48,375 bases of DNA from Clostridiales bacterium (GCA_017940895.1 JAGAXM010000031.1:1-48375); one strand, 5' to 3'; positions 1 to 8,340 are shown, counted from the stretch's first letter. Notes: a model not told the origin generated them from the letters alone. Numbers and translations: made by a program.

Positions 1-83
1 AAGATCGGGAACGAGAAAATCAAACCTGCTATAATTCCTATCAATATTAAAAATATAAAATAACCTAATTGCTCACTCGTCAT
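1..83 (-). CDS. Small membrane protein, N-terminal part only (cut by window edge)
   Basis: An ATG at 83-81 opens a frame with no stop to the window edge. The visible residues begin MTSEQLGYFIF and continue as a hydrophobic run typical of a transmembrane segment (many Leu/Ile, one Ala-Gly pair). A Shine-Dalgarno GAGG lies 9 bases before the ATG. The start overlaps the 3' end of the preceding gene by 11 bases, which suggests translational coupling in the same small-membrane-protein operon. Product and length are unknown because the gene runs out of the window. Confidence 0.6.
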   Translation of the reverse strand, partial: MTSEQLGYFIFLILIGIIAGLIFSFPI

Positions 84-456
84 TGTTTATATCCTCGACA
101 GAATTGTTAGTGATCAAATATTCTGAATAATCGTCATTCGGAATACGGTATGCCCAATAATCGAACTTAAAGAAACGTGAATGGAATACATACGGTTCAT
201 CTTCCGAAGATTCGTCTATTACCGCGTTATGATCGGCAGCTAATCGAGTCAGATCGTATTTATCGGCTCGAAACTCCCTGACATCCCATTTACCTACTAA
301 TAAGATCAGTATAACGATCAGCGTAGGTATTCCACCTATAATGGCCCAGTCTCTGATACTTCCTGAATTTGCTGCGATAAAAGCACCTATTATAAATGCG
401 GAAATTCCGATACACGAAAGAATAATCGGAAAACCAAAACTTAAAAATAGCATCAT
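73..456 (-). CDS. Membrane protein of unknown function, two transmembrane segments
   Basis: 127 aa. Two hydrophobic segments (about residues 4-28 and 36-54) are followed by a hydrophilic acidic tail of about 70 residues, so it is probably an inner-membrane hairpin with a cytoplasmic or surface tail. The double start ATGATG overlaps the TGA of the upstream gene, and a GGAGG lies 7 bases before it, so it is translationally coupled. It belongs to a string of small proteins downstream of the promoter at 1492. I recognise no family; membrane topology is the only supported statement. Confidence 0.75.
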   Translation of the reverse strand: MMLFLSFGFPIILSCIGISAFIIGAFIAANSGSIRDWAIIGGIPTLIVILILLVGKWDVREFRADKYDLTRLAADHNAVIDESSEDEPYVFHSRFFKFDYWAYRIPNDDYSEYLITNNSVEDINNDE

Positions 457-911
457 CCTCTTTCCTCCGTATCTGCTCTTAACTTTGCCGTTAAGATAGC
501 AATAACATCTTCCATAGCCTGTGCATACTCCACACCATAGCTCTTGCGACTTTCAAGTTCCTCAATAACTGACGCTAACCACTTACCTGTTGGTCTTTCG
601 TAGTCCTTCTTCGTATCTCTAACACCCTTTTCATATCCCTTTTCATATCCTCTATCAAAATCATACCAACAAGTTATAGTAGGATTAGTTTCACTTTTAT
701 CTTCATCGGCATCAAACTGAACCTCAAATCTACCATCCGGGCAATAAGCAAACTTGCCGCACTCATCCGCGAGTATGAGTTCACCGTCTTCTGTGATGGC
801 AAACCCTTCGATATCGCAATAGACAAGGCCCTTAGCCCAATCTTCATGCAAAGCGATCTCTTCAACATCGGCTTCTTTGCCTGTCTTCTTATCTATTACC
901 TTAAACTTCAT
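453..911 (-). CDS. Hypothetical protein, acidic, soluble
   Basis: 152 aa with no hydrophobic segment. The N-terminal part resembles a small beta-rich fold (MKFKVIDKKTGKEADV, then an ITEDGELILAD strand-like stretch). A Tyr/Gly-rich duplicated motif (GYEKGYEKG) and a helical C-terminus follow. GAGG lies 8 bases before the ATG. It begins three bases after the stop of the upstream gene and overlaps the next gene at ATGATG/TGA, so it is an operon member. The N-terminal style resembles small phage-borne proteins of Clostridia, but I cannot assign a named family. Confidence 0.7.
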   Translation of the reverse strand: MKFKVIDKKTGKEADVEEIALHEDWAKGLVYCDIEGFAITEDGELILADECGKFAYCPDGRFEVQFDADEDKSETNPTITCWYDFDRGYEKGYEKGVRDTKKDYERPTGKWLASVIEELESRKSYGVEYAQAMEDVIAILTAKLRADTEERG

Positions 912-914
912 AAC

Positions 915-1142
915 TTAAACCTCGTCATTCAAAAAATCAGAATTAAGCTCTACGGCTGCCGGGTCATATTGATACGACTGTTCGATTGCCCCTTCCTGAT
1001 AAACTAAGTCGCTGTCGACAGGCACCACGCTCTTGCTTGTGTCGCCAGTTTCAACGATTTCCAAGAACGCCACAAACAAGAATGCAAATGCTACGATTAT
1101 CAGAAATGTCGCCATATCAGAGTTATCAAAGCCTTTATCCAC
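915..1142 (-). CDS. Small single-pass membrane protein
   Basis: 75 aa with a GTG start at 1142. One strongly hydrophobic segment (about residues 11-29, rich in Phe, Ile, Val) is followed by an acidic 45-residue tail. The GTG overlaps the TGA of the 33-codon frame just upstream, consistent with coupling. The size and topology fit an accessory membrane peptide of a phage or ICE (holin-like or inhibitor-like proteins have such shapes), but no motif supports a specific role. Confidence 0.6.
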   Translation of the reverse strand: MDKGFDNSDMATFLIIVAFAFLFVAFLEIVETGDTSKSVVPVDSDLVYQEGAIEQSYQYDPAAVELNSDFLNDEV

Positions 1143-1143
1143 A

Positions 1144-1245
1144 TCAGTCCCCTATCTCGCTTTTAAGCGACTTGATTGTCGGCATCTTATGAGCAGTCTT
1201 ATACTGAGGATGCCTAACACTTACACGATACATACCCATAATCAT
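1144..1245 (-). CDS. Possible 33-aa basic peptide
   Basis: The frame starts ATG ATT ATG GGT and is rich in Lys/Arg/His (contains HPQYKTAHKMPTIKSLK). An AAAGG Shine-Dalgarno, overlapping the stop of the preceding gene, lies 9 bases before the first ATG. Its TGA overlaps the GTG start of the next gene. The precise fit between two coupled neighbours, leaving almost no untranslated sequence, is the argument that it is real. The short length leaves doubt and no function can be proposed. Confidence 0.45.
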   Translation of the reverse strand: MIMGMYRVSVRHPQYKTAHKMPTIKSLKSEIGD

Positions 1246-1251
1246 CTACCA

Positions 1252-1449
1252 TTACCTTTCATTACTAACAGCAATTACCTGCATGCTATGAATAATGCTG
1301 TCCTTCGTTATGTGATAAACACCGTTCCCGGCACCTGAGTTACCATTAACAATTATCGTATTAGACTGAAGATGAATGACCGAGATTTGCTCAACATTCA
1401 CAAGATACTCATCCTTATTATCAGCATCTACAACCGTCACCCATCGCAT
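1252..1449 (-). CDS. Small hypothetical protein, first gene after the 1492 promoter
   Basis: About 65 aa from the ATG at 1449 (MRWVTVVDADN). An alternative ATG two codons upstream sits only 3 bases from the GGGAG ribosome site, so the internal ATG with 9-base spacing is preferred. The middle (YLVNVEQISVIHL, then NTIIVNG) predicts a small beta-sheet protein, superficially like FlbD-type or phage-borne small beta proteins. It is the first gene of the operon that runs to the left window edge and lies about 35 bases downstream of the predicted transcription start. No named family recognised. Confidence 0.65.
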   Translation of the reverse strand: MRWVTVVDADNKDEYLVNVEQISVIHLQSNTIIVNGNSGAGNGVYHITKDSIIHSMQVIAVSNER

Positions 1450-1491
1450 TGTCATATACTCCCTTCTGCTCTAATTAATGTTTACAAGCGA

Positions 1492-1530
1492 ATTATATAT
1501 ATTCACAGCACCACATTCAGAAAAACAAAC
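1492..1530 (-). promoter_or_regulatory. Element-class promoter P5 (GAATGT - 15 bp - TATAAT)
   Basis: Read on the minus strand: -10 TATAAT at 1497-1492, exactly 15 bp, then GAATGT at 1518-1513, preceded by TTTGTTTTTCT. No TTGACA-like box stands at the usual distance. The same arrangement recurs at 4220, 10493, 12312 and 12877. It drives the small-membrane-protein operon leftwards. The upstream element reaches the stop codon of the 605-aa gene. Confidence 0.65.
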
Positions 1531-1531
1531 A

Positions 1532-3349
1532 TTAATATCCGAATAGAAGTCTTGAGAACTCAGCAGCGGAGTTCTTACCTGCTCGGAAGTCACTTGATGT
1601 GGCCGATGCTATGTGAACATATCTGGGATCACCCTTAAACATAAGTCTCGGATGAGTCCCCGACTTATCTACTTCTATTCCTAATTCTTCCAATTGTGAT
1701 ATAACGGAAGAGTCAAGGAGGCTTGCACCACCTGACAAAATGGATTTAAGACTTTCTGTAATGCGTTCATCTTCGCCGGTTCTTACATTATTGATAACCA
1801 AAGACGATAAGACATGATACTTTCTTGATTTCTTAATCTTAGGGTCTTGCATCTGTGACACTTCTTTATCCAAAACCTTTAATATAATGTCATTGATCTC
1901 ACCTGCATAAAGATCCTTTTCCGGCGTAAAAAATGAAGTAGATGCGGCTCCCTTATTATCATTAGCTTGCATAGCGTATCTTTTTGCTGACAGAGCGGCC
2001 TTTACAGACTCTAACTCTCCGGTAAGAGACTTGTTTTTATCGGATAGAACACCGTTATCTTCAACAAAAGCATCGAGTTCAGCTTGAGTTTCAGCAAGTT
2101 TCTTTTTCAATTGTTCAATCTCGTTATTCTGAGAAGCAACAACAGAATTAAGAGTTCTGTTTTCCTCTTTAAGCTTTCTAAACTCTTCGGGACTGATAAC
2201 ATCGAGCTTAGGCAGGGCATCAAGAACTTCTTTAGAAGAAGTCTTAAAGAACGTGTCTAGAATTGTATTCGTGAGCCATACAGTATCGGTATTCAATGAA
2301 TACGTCTTCTTAATGCCGTTACCCACAAAAAGGATCTCGTTTTTGCTAGGGAATCGAATAGACTTAATATCTTCTCTTGAATAGATCTCATCGTTAACAA
2401 AGGGTGAGTATGGAGCCAACACATGCACCATACCAGCCAAGTTTTCGGTAAAGTAATCTATTTTCGAGTTAATAATACTATCTGTTTCGAACGGAAAAAT
2501 AAATCGAAGAGAATTTAGAACCTGAGGTTTATTCTCGTTAAACATTCCATAATCAGAATCTTTATACCGATCACAATAGTTTGTAAATGCAACTCCAGAC
2601 TTATCTTTTGCCCCGAACTTCCATATTATATTTCGTATTGAACTAACCGGGCCACAATAATTCTTATCTATTGGTGTTCTCATGCCAAACAAAATATCAA
2701 GATTTTTCTTATCTCGGAACACAAATTGGTAAAAATGAACCGTCTCACGAGTCTCTACATCGAAATCAATAAAAGAGTAAGAAATCACACCATTCTCATC
2801 AATGCAAACATCAATAAATGCACTCTTCCCGACTAGACGAGATTTTTTCCCGTTTCTTGCATCTTTGAGAAAAACCTTATTGTCATCTGGCGAGTCAAAA
2901 CAATTCTTATCCGCAAGGAATGTATCAAATGTATCTTTAATGCACTCATAAATTTCAACAGGTTTAGGGGCCTTGAGTAGATTAAGGTGAATCTTATAGG
3001 TAACAAAACCACCGGAGCCTGACTTATCGGTATTTCGCTCCGGCAAGGTTGATTGACTCATTTGAGAATCCTGAGAGATCATAGCAAGGATCTTCTTCTC
3101 AACATCATTTGCCGCATATAAGACATAGTTTTTAGGTGAAACACCCAATAAAAACAAAGCTTTTGCGGTATCATAACTCACCATCTTGATGTTATTCTTC
3201 TCAAGTTCGGACAACCAGATACTAGAAACACCGAGTGCCTTTGAAGCCTGTTCATTCTTATGACCACCATCGAAATAATGTGGTACTAAAGTCTTATACA
3301 GACCATCAGAATCAATGTTGATCTTATCTCTTGTCATAGTTCTACCCAT
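1532..3349 (-). CDS. 605-aa protein: XRE-like N-terminus, long middle region, coiled coil, conserved C-terminal module
   Basis: Residues about 32-75 read like a degenerate XRE-type helix-turn-helix (ASKALGVSSIWLSELEKN, then LFLLGVSP). A mixed alpha/beta middle region of about 300 residues follows, then a heptad-rich coiled coil (about 395-465). The C-terminal module (about 485-605) ends in GDPRY and a TSSDFRAGKN motif. I know this C-terminal pattern from uncharacterised Firmicutes proteins but cannot name it; a HicA-like fold is one guess. A GAGGG ribosome site precedes the ATG. It is the second gene of the transcript starting at the 4220 promoter, 12 bases after the EndA-like nuclease. It might be a DNA-binding regulator or part of a defence or entry system; neither is proven. 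Confidence 0.75.
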   Translation of the reverse strand: MGRTMTRDKINIDSDGLYKTLVPHYFDGGHKNEQASKALGVSSIWLSELEKNNIKMVSYDTAKALFLLGVSPKNYVLYAANDVEKKILAMISQDSQMSQSTLPERNTDKSGSGGFVTYKIHLNLLKAPKPVEIYECIKDTFDTFLADKNCFDSPDDNKVFLKDARNGKKSRLVGKSAFIDVCIDENGVISYSFIDFDVETRETVHFYQFVFRDKKNLDILFGMRTPIDKNYCGPVSSIRNIIWKFGAKDKSGVAFTNYCDRYKDSDYGMFNENKPQVLNSLRFIFPFETDSIINSKIDYFTENLAGMVHVLAPYSPFVNDEIYSREDIKSIRFPSKNEILFVGNGIKKTYSLNTDTVWLTNTILDTFFKTSSKEVLDALPKLDVISPEEFRKLKEENRTLNSVVASQNNEIEQLKKKLAETQAELDAFVEDNGVLSDKNKSLTGELESVKAALSAKRYAMQANDNKGAASTSFFTPEKDLYAGEINDIILKVLDKEVSQMQDPKIKKSRKYHVLSSLVINNVRTGEDERITESLKSILSGGASLLDSSVISQLEELGIEVDKSGTHPRLMFKGDPRYVHIASATSSDFRAGKNSAAEFSRLLFGY

Positions 3350-3361
3350 GTTTTTCCCTCA

Positions 3362-4192
3362 CTATTCTTCCCAACTATTTCCAGTCTGATAATCTATAAC
3401 GACTCCCGGTTGTACGTTATAGACAAACACGTTAAAGCAGACACCGGCGCCATTATCCTCAACAGAGTACGCTTCCATTTCAACACCACTTGCCACAAGG
3501 TTATCCCCCTCATATACCGGTGTAACACGATATAGGACGTGATTACCTGTATCTTCGACATAATCACCTACCTCAATTTCAAAAGGCAGCATACCCTCAC
3601 AATTAAAATATCTGGTACCTGTGATAAGATTTAATTCATTATCATTTTCACCTGCAAGGAAATAACCGATTAAGTGGCAGCGATTGTACAAAAAGCCACC
3701 ATTATCGATTAAATCCTCGTATACAGCGACTTGATATCCGGATGGTCTGACAGTTAATTCTTCTTCTCGATCTTCTGTCGGCATGATTTCTTCACATATA
3801 TTCGCATATGCAACACCACATCGGCCCAGTTCATCGAGATCCGAATACGTCTCAAACGCCTCGGTAGTAAGTTCATCTATAGTGAAATACGGTACATTGT
3901 TGTTAATATACTCATAAGTAATAACATCATCGCCAGTTGCAAAATCATCACCCACCTGTTCTTCAGGTTCCGGAGCTGTATGTGAAACCAATATGGTGTC
4001 GAGCCTATCGCTCATATCACCTTGAAGCTGAGTAGAGGCAGAATGCCATTCTACACTTGGATCGCTTACAATGCTCTCAACAGTCTGGCTTACTCTGTAA
4101 GCATTTTGCGAGATTAACGCTTTAATGCCTGCAAAACCACCTAACGACACCACAACCAGGCTAATAATAATTCGGGCAATTCGTCTTTTCAT
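3362..4192 (-). CDS. Membrane-anchored DNA/RNA non-specific endonuclease (EndA/NUC family)
   Basis: 276 aa. Residues 5-27 form a signal anchor after a basic MKRR start, and residues 30-115 are an extracytoplasmic stalk. The nuclease domain follows (about 118-270) with the family core LYNRCHLIGY (Asn170, Arg171, His173 in place of the DRGH of other members) and NELNLITGTRYFN (metal-binding Asn near 188). This family hydrolyses DNA and RNA at the cell surface using a His/Mg2+ centre; streptococcal EndA is the DNA-uptake example. A GGGGGG-type ribosome site precedes the ATG about 20 bases after the predicted start of the 4220 promoter. Being on a mobile element, it may process DNA outside the cell or act against competitors; that role is inferred. 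Confidence 0.88.
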   Translation of the reverse strand: MKRRIARIIISLVVVSLGGFAGIKALISQNAYRVSQTVESIVSDPSVEWHSASTQLQGDMSDRLDTILVSHTAPEPEEQVGDDFATGDDVITYEYINNNVPYFTIDELTTEAFETYSDLDELGRCGVAYANICEEIMPTEDREEELTVRPSGYQVAVYEDLIDNGGFLYNRCHLIGYFLAGENDNELNLITGTRYFNCEGMLPFEIEVGDYVEDTGNHVLYRVTPVYEGDNLVASGVEMEAYSVEDNGAGVCFNVFVYNVQPGVVIDYQTGNSWEE

Positions 4193-4219
4193 ATGTCTCC
4201 CCCCTTTCTCGATATTCTC

Positions 4220-4260
4220 ATTGTATTTATTTCGTTTTTCATATTCAGATTTTCAAGTTT
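4220..4260 (-). promoter_or_regulatory. Element-class promoter P4
   Basis: Minus strand: -10 TACAAT at 4225-4220, 15 bp, then GAATAT at 4246-4241, preceded by CTTGAAAATCT. This upstream block matches the one at 12312 almost base for base (TTGAAAATCTGAAT). It lies about 28 bp upstream of the EndA-like nuclease start. Confidence 0.6.
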
Positions 4261-4291
4261 GTTGTATGAATTCCTTTGGGAATATCTCAAA

Positions 4292-6004
4292 TTACTCCTT
4301 ATTCACATTTCCTTTAAACCCATAGCGACTCTTAGCCCCTTCGAGGATGTTAAGTATATTCTTTGCTTCGCCTTTAGACAGGGCTTTATAATCGACACCT
4401 TCGATAAGAGTAGCATCCATGTTTTTCTTAATATATGCAATTTGTTTATCGGACGCTTTATCAAACATCCAAGAGCACTTATCAGTGTTCCAGAACGACT
4501 CGAAACTCTTAAATAAAGGATGATTAAGAGCCTGACGAACGAAATTAAAAGCATCTCCGGTATCCATAAGCTCCGATTCTTTACGGTGAGTCTTTCCGCC
4601 CACATATTCTTCATATATAACCTTACTTTTTCGAGTAAGATCAGGGCATGTAACAGTAATCCTTACTGCGACAAACACTTGGGTTCCTGCCCGAGATATA
4701 TCACTTGAAGTCTTACGAATAGGATGAAACTTACCGTTATGGTCACGGAGTAAATTACCTGAGAAGAAACACATAAAGTCTCCGGATGGCAATTTTGTAT
4801 AATTGACATTTCTGACGCTGAAACCAGTCTCTTCTTCAAACAAACGAATTTCAGTAGCATTTACCTTCCATGAGTAACGTCTGGTGAGAGCAGGCTCAAT
4901 TTCCGTAAGCATGATACCATCATCACCCTTTTGGAGTTCCTTATATTTCTTATCCTCGAGAGGAATACCAAATAAAGATGGCGCTGTGCATATATCAACT
5001 TTACCTGAAACACCAACGCAATCGAGCAACGTAAGGTACTCTTTTCCCGGATACAAACGAAGTCCTCGCCCAACCATTTGCATATAAAGACTTGGATTTC
5101 TCGTAGGCCTTGCAATTATAATAGTCTCAATCAAGGGCATGTCTGTGCCTTCTGTGAAAACCATACAATTCACAAGACACGGAATCTTCCTATCGGTAAA
5201 ATCCTGAATTATCTGTTCCCTATTTTGCGTTTCCGCAGAAACAACAACCGCGCCTGGTATCAGTTTTGCGATATTATGCGCGTGTTGAACCGTTGTGGCG
5301 AAGATCAAAGTTTGTCCTACATGATATTTTTCGTAAGCCAATGCTACAGCTTCATTCTGTTCTGTTATATCGACAGCGGCAGCAAGCTGAGATAGGTTAA
5401 AATCATCTTTTTGTTTTTTTACATTGGATAGATCGAAACCAATATCTACGCGTAAACATTTAATATCAGAAAGGTACTCATTCTTAATGCCCCATCGGAT
5501 ATCCCTTTCAAAGATGATATCGTTAAATACAGCCCCTAGACCTTGTTTATCTCCCCTATTTGGAGTTGCGGTAAACCCAAAATGGATCCTCGGTTTGAAA
5601 TAATCATAGATTTTTCGGTAGGATGGAGCAACAGCGTGGTGAGCTTCATCAGTAATAATCACATCAAACTCATCCGGCGAGAATTTATCTAGACGACGAA
5701 CAAGGGACTGAACAGAAGCACACACGACAGGTTCACCATTCGATCTGCGGTTTGCTTGTTCGAAACCCACCGGTACAGAGAAGTATTTTACTGGTTGGTT
5801 TACAAGCTCTTCCCTATGAGAAAGAATCAACATACGACCCCTCGGCTTAATAAACGACATAATAACTGTCTTACCAAGCCCCGTAGCAGCTGAGACAAGA
5901 TGGGATCCGTTTTCCAAGCTATTAAGCACAGAAACACATTCCTTTTGGTAAGGTCTCAGGTTATCATAAGATATCAAACTGCTTTGTCTATGGATCTCAG
6001 GCAT
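4292..6004 (-). CDS. Superfamily 2 DEAD/DEAH-box helicase (RadD/type III Res-subunit-like)
   Basis: About 570 aa from the ATG at 6004 (an in-frame GTG at 6010 is an alternative; neither has a clear ribosome site). In the 572-aa frame from 6010: motif I AATGLGKT near residues 41-48, motif II DEAH at 121-124, motif III GFTATP near 145-150, motif VI QMVGRGLRL near 311-319. The C-terminal 200 residues are not a standard helicase domain. The family uses ATP hydrolysis to translocate on or unwind nucleic acid. RadD-like proteins act in recombination repair, and phage versions in replication or recombination. It is the third gene of the unit beginning with the VWA-FHA gene. Confidence 0.9.
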   Translation of the reverse strand: MPEIHRQSSLISYDNLRPYQKECVSVLNSLENGSHLVSAATGLGKTVIMSFIKPRGRMLILSHREELVNQPVKYFSVPVGFEQANRRSNGEPVVCASVQSLVRRLDKFSPDEFDVIITDEAHHAVAPSYRKIYDYFKPRIHFGFTATPNRGDKQGLGAVFNDIIFERDIRWGIKNEYLSDIKCLRVDIGFDLSNVKKQKDDFNLSQLAAAVDITEQNEAVALAYEKYHVGQTLIFATTVQHAHNIAKLIPGAVVVSAETQNREQIIQDFTDRKIPCLVNCMVFTEGTDMPLIETIIIARPTRNPSLYMQMVGRGLRLYPGKEYLTLLDCVGVSGKVDICTAPSLFGIPLEDKKYKELQKGDDGIMLTEIEPALTRRYSWKVNATEIRLFEEETGFSVRNVNYTKLPSGDFMCFFSGNLLRDHNGKFHPIRKTSSDISRAGTQVFVAVRITVTCPDLTRKSKVIYEEYVGGKTHRKESELMDTGDAFNFVRQALNHPLFKSFESFWNTDKCSWMFDKASDKQIAYIKKNMDATLIEGVDYKALSKGEAKNILNILEGAKSRYGFKGNVNKE

Positions 6005-6023
6005 TATCACACGTCAAATCCGA

Positions 6024-6560
6024 TCAAGACTTATCCTTATAATACTCACGAGCGCGAGCCTCAAAAGCTGCTATCTCATCAGTAAAAAGTGTATAAGTAT
6101 CCTTATCTACAAAATCAAGTTCTCTTTTTGCAGCAAAGACAATATCTGACCAATCTTTAGGCGGTGGGTTTTTCTTAAAGCACAACCTAAAGAATCCCAC
6201 CTGTTCAGTATTATGCTTAGCTTCTAAAACCACCGATTCAGGCATATTCCACCCTATTACTTCGTTGTAAGCGCCAACTTCCCAAAACTTTGATATAGAT
6301 TTGATGTAGTCGTTCACATCTGTCAGAGTCGGATAGATGGTGTAGTCCTCATAAACCTTCTTCCGAAGCTTAAACGACCACTCACCTGTCTTGGGATCTA
6401 TCGCTATGCCATCCACATTGACAGATGTTGGTGTCAGACGGTAAAGATTCTTGTTTACAAGCCCATGATCGTTCGTAGCACTCGTAAGCACATACACAAC
6501 CTTAGGATTCTGAGCAATCTTTGTCATTTCTTCATGTGTTATTTCTCTAAAAAACTTCAT
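6024..6560 (-). CDS. Hypothetical protein, 178 aa
   Basis: The start is set at the ATG at 6560 (MKFFREITHEE) because GGAGG lies 4-8 bases before it; the longer open frame has no ribosome site. Soluble, mixed alpha/beta, with no membrane segment and no motif I recognise. A Lys/Pro cluster (KKNPPPKDW) and a helical C-terminus (FEARAREYYKDKS) are the only notable stretches. It lies between the VWA-FHA gene and the helicase with gaps of about 51 and 20 bases, so it is probably co-transcribed with both. Function unknown. Confidence 0.7.
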   Translation of the reverse strand: MKFFREITHEEMTKIAQNPKVVYVLTSATNDHGLVNKNLYRLTPTSVNVDGIAIDPKTGEWSFKLRKKVYEDYTIYPTLTDVNDYIKSISKFWEVGAYNEVIGWNMPESVVLEAKHNTEQVGFFRLCFKKNPPPKDWSDIVFAAKRELDFVDKDTYTLFTDEIAAFEARAREYYKDKS

Positions 6561-6611
6561 AAATGCCTCCTTACACCAAGCATATAACATTCATGAGAAT
6601 CATTCACGTTT

Positions 6612-8273
6612 TCAAACACGCTTCTCTTCAACCTTGAACTGAACCTTAAAAGATTCACGGCCCAGTTCCAATACTCCGTCAGTCTGGATAAGCATTTCTC
6701 TGTTTTCAATGGTAACACCATTATATTTTGTAGGGTTAGCATTACCAAGATCTTTAAGATAATACTGGTTATCTCTTTTAGATATAATGCAGTGCTTAGG
6801 ACCAAGAGTACCATCGTTGATACAAAAGTCACACGATGAATCGGTACCGATAATGATTTCATTATCTCTGAACTTTATAAAATTATAACTGTTGAGTTCG
6901 ATTCCGCTGGATGCTTTCAAAGCAAAGAAACCTGCGGTATCAACAAAGACTGTATGAGTCTTAGTTTCTTTTTCTCCCTTAAATACGGAGACGAGTTTCT
7001 TAGTCGGTTTTTCCTGAACAGGCTTAACAGAATTATTATCTTTAATAACGGACAAAGTAGATGAACTACTCTTCTTTTTCTTCATCGGGTTCCTAACAAC
7101 AAAGAACCATATAGCAATTCCAAGACCTGCAAGGAGTAAGATAACCAATGTAGTAACAGCAGCAACATTAACATTGGAAGACGAATTGTCCTCATTAGAT
7201 TCCTCTTCAACTAACGACTCTTCTTCCTCGGGAACAGGAGTAGCCGTAGGCTCAGGCGTGGGTGTCGGAGCAGGAGTAGATGTTGGCGTAGGCAAAGGCG
7301 TAGGGGTAACAGGATTGATAGGCATAATAACATTATCGGATAAAGAGAAGTCTCCGAATTCTGTTGTCATGTTGATTAGAACACCCATTGTGCTGCCTGT
7401 ATATACATTATTATCGGGGACTGCAATAAACGACTGAATAGAATGATCTGCGCTTAAAGCCCCCGAAATATCATTAAGATTGCTACCATCCGAGGTAGTA
7501 ATGTAGCTATAGCGCGGTGCGGTACGGACAATTTCTTCCATATCTGATATAGAATCCGAATTATTGTTTGCATCGATACCGATAAGATATAAACTTACCT
7601 GTTTACTATCTTCCAAAGCCACGAACTCGCCGTAACCTCTGTCATAAAGACCATCATTAACGCAATCAGAAACTACTATGATTCTTGTGTATATACCATC
7701 ATCTGGAATTGAAGAGATAGCATCATAAAGTGCATTCGAAACAGAAGTATCATAATCAGCATAAGCCACACTGGCGATAGCAGTATTGATTAAATCATAA
7801 TCGGTACTCCAGTCACACGCCCAAAAAAGTCCAATATTATCGTTAAAAATACCTAATCGGAAAGATTCACCGTCTTCCCTTGAGGAAACAACTTGCTGTA
7901 AGAAAGGTACAAGACTATCGCCTTCGATATTACCGGGAAGCGGTGCCTCATCGATAGAACTTTGTCTTGTTGCATTATTAACCGAACCGTGCTTAACCAA
8001 AGCTTCATATGTCGATATGCTGTTATCTACAAGAATCATTGTTCGAATAGGCTCATCAAAACTCTCGACTGAGGTTAGACTATCCCCAATCTGAATGTTT
8101 ATATCTGAAATGGGATCACCTATCAAATGAACATATATTCCATTATTTGTAGGTCTTATCGATACAGTTGCCGGTGAACCTTCAGCAAAAACGCTACTTG
8201 TAAAGACCATAGACACCAAAAAAATAGATAAAACTGCCGATGAGACCTTGCGTAACAAAGACCTATCTTTCAT
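6612..8273 (-). CDS. Secreted VWA domain - Thr/Pro linker - transmembrane helix - cytoplasmic FHA-like domain
   Basis: 553 aa. The start is set at the ATG at 8273 because GGAGG lies 7 bases upstream. A signal peptide (1-30, VFA cleavage-type end) is followed by a VWA domain (about 75-285) with an intact MIDAS (DNSIS at 83-87, Asp203 in VVSDC), so metal-dependent ligand binding outside the cell is likely. Next come a Thr/Pro linker (about 322-345), an acidic stretch, a transmembrane helix (about 371-393), a basic KKKK stop-transfer and an FHA-like domain (about 455-548). The FHA lacks the usual phosphothreonine contacts: GR is GT at 476-477 and SxxH is GPKH at 491-494. The architecture suggests a transmembrane adaptor. 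Promoter at 8312; followed by a 178-aa gene and a helicase. Confidence 0.85.
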   Translation of the reverse strand: MKDRSLLRKVSSAVLSIFLVSMVFTSSVFAEGSPATVSIRPTNNGIYVHLIGDPISDINIQIGDSLTSVESFDEPIRTMILVDNSISTYEALVKHGSVNNATRQSSIDEAPLPGNIEGDSLVPFLQQVVSSREDGESFRLGIFNDNIGLFWACDWSTDYDLINTAIASVAYADYDTSVSNALYDAISSIPDDGIYTRIIVVSDCVNDGLYDRGYGEFVALEDSKQVSLYLIGIDANNNSDSISDMEEIVRTAPRYSYITTSDGSNLNDISGALSADHSIQSFIAVPDNNVYTGSTMGVLINMTTEFGDFSLSDNVIMPINPVTPTPLPTPTSTPAPTPTPEPTATPVPEEEESLVEEESNEDNSSSNVNVAAVTTLVILLLAGLGIAIWFFVVRNPMKKKKSSSSTLSVIKDNNSVKPVQEKPTKKLVSVFKGEKETKTHTVFVDTAGFFALKASSGIELNSYNFIKFRDNEIIIGTDSSCDFCINDGTLGPKHCIISKRDNQYYLKDLGNANPTKYNGVTIENREMLIQTDGVLELGRESFKVQFKVEEKRV

Positions 8274-8311
8274 ATAATATCCTCCAGTATACACACATGA
8301 TTAACACCTCA

Positions 8312-8340
8312 ATTATACATTTGTCTTGTTACATATACAA
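8312..8340 (-). promoter_or_regulatory. Promoter for the VWA-FHA / helicase unit
   Basis: Minus strand: -35-like TTGTAT (8340-8335), 17 bp, perfect -10 TATAAT (8317-8312), with the ATG about 39 bp downstream. The bases 15 bp upstream of this -10 resemble the GAATGT element only weakly (about 11 of 18 positions match the 4220 and 12312 blocks), so it may be a degenerate member of the element class or a plain sigma-A promoter. Confidence 0.6.

Noticed and set aside
1033..1338. 101-codon plus-strand frame opposite small membrane genes
   Set aside because: The minus-strand frames here have ribosome sites and stop/start coupling; the plus frame has neither.
7218..7310. Repetitive stretch that looks like a minisatellite
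   Set aside because: It encodes the Thr/Pro linker of the VWA-FHA protein; codon-level low complexity explains it.
8318..8338. Sixth full member of the GAATGT promoter class
   Set aside because: Only about 11 of 18 positions match and the core GAATGT is GTATAT, while an ordinary -35 fits at 17 bp. Kept as a plain promoter with a note.
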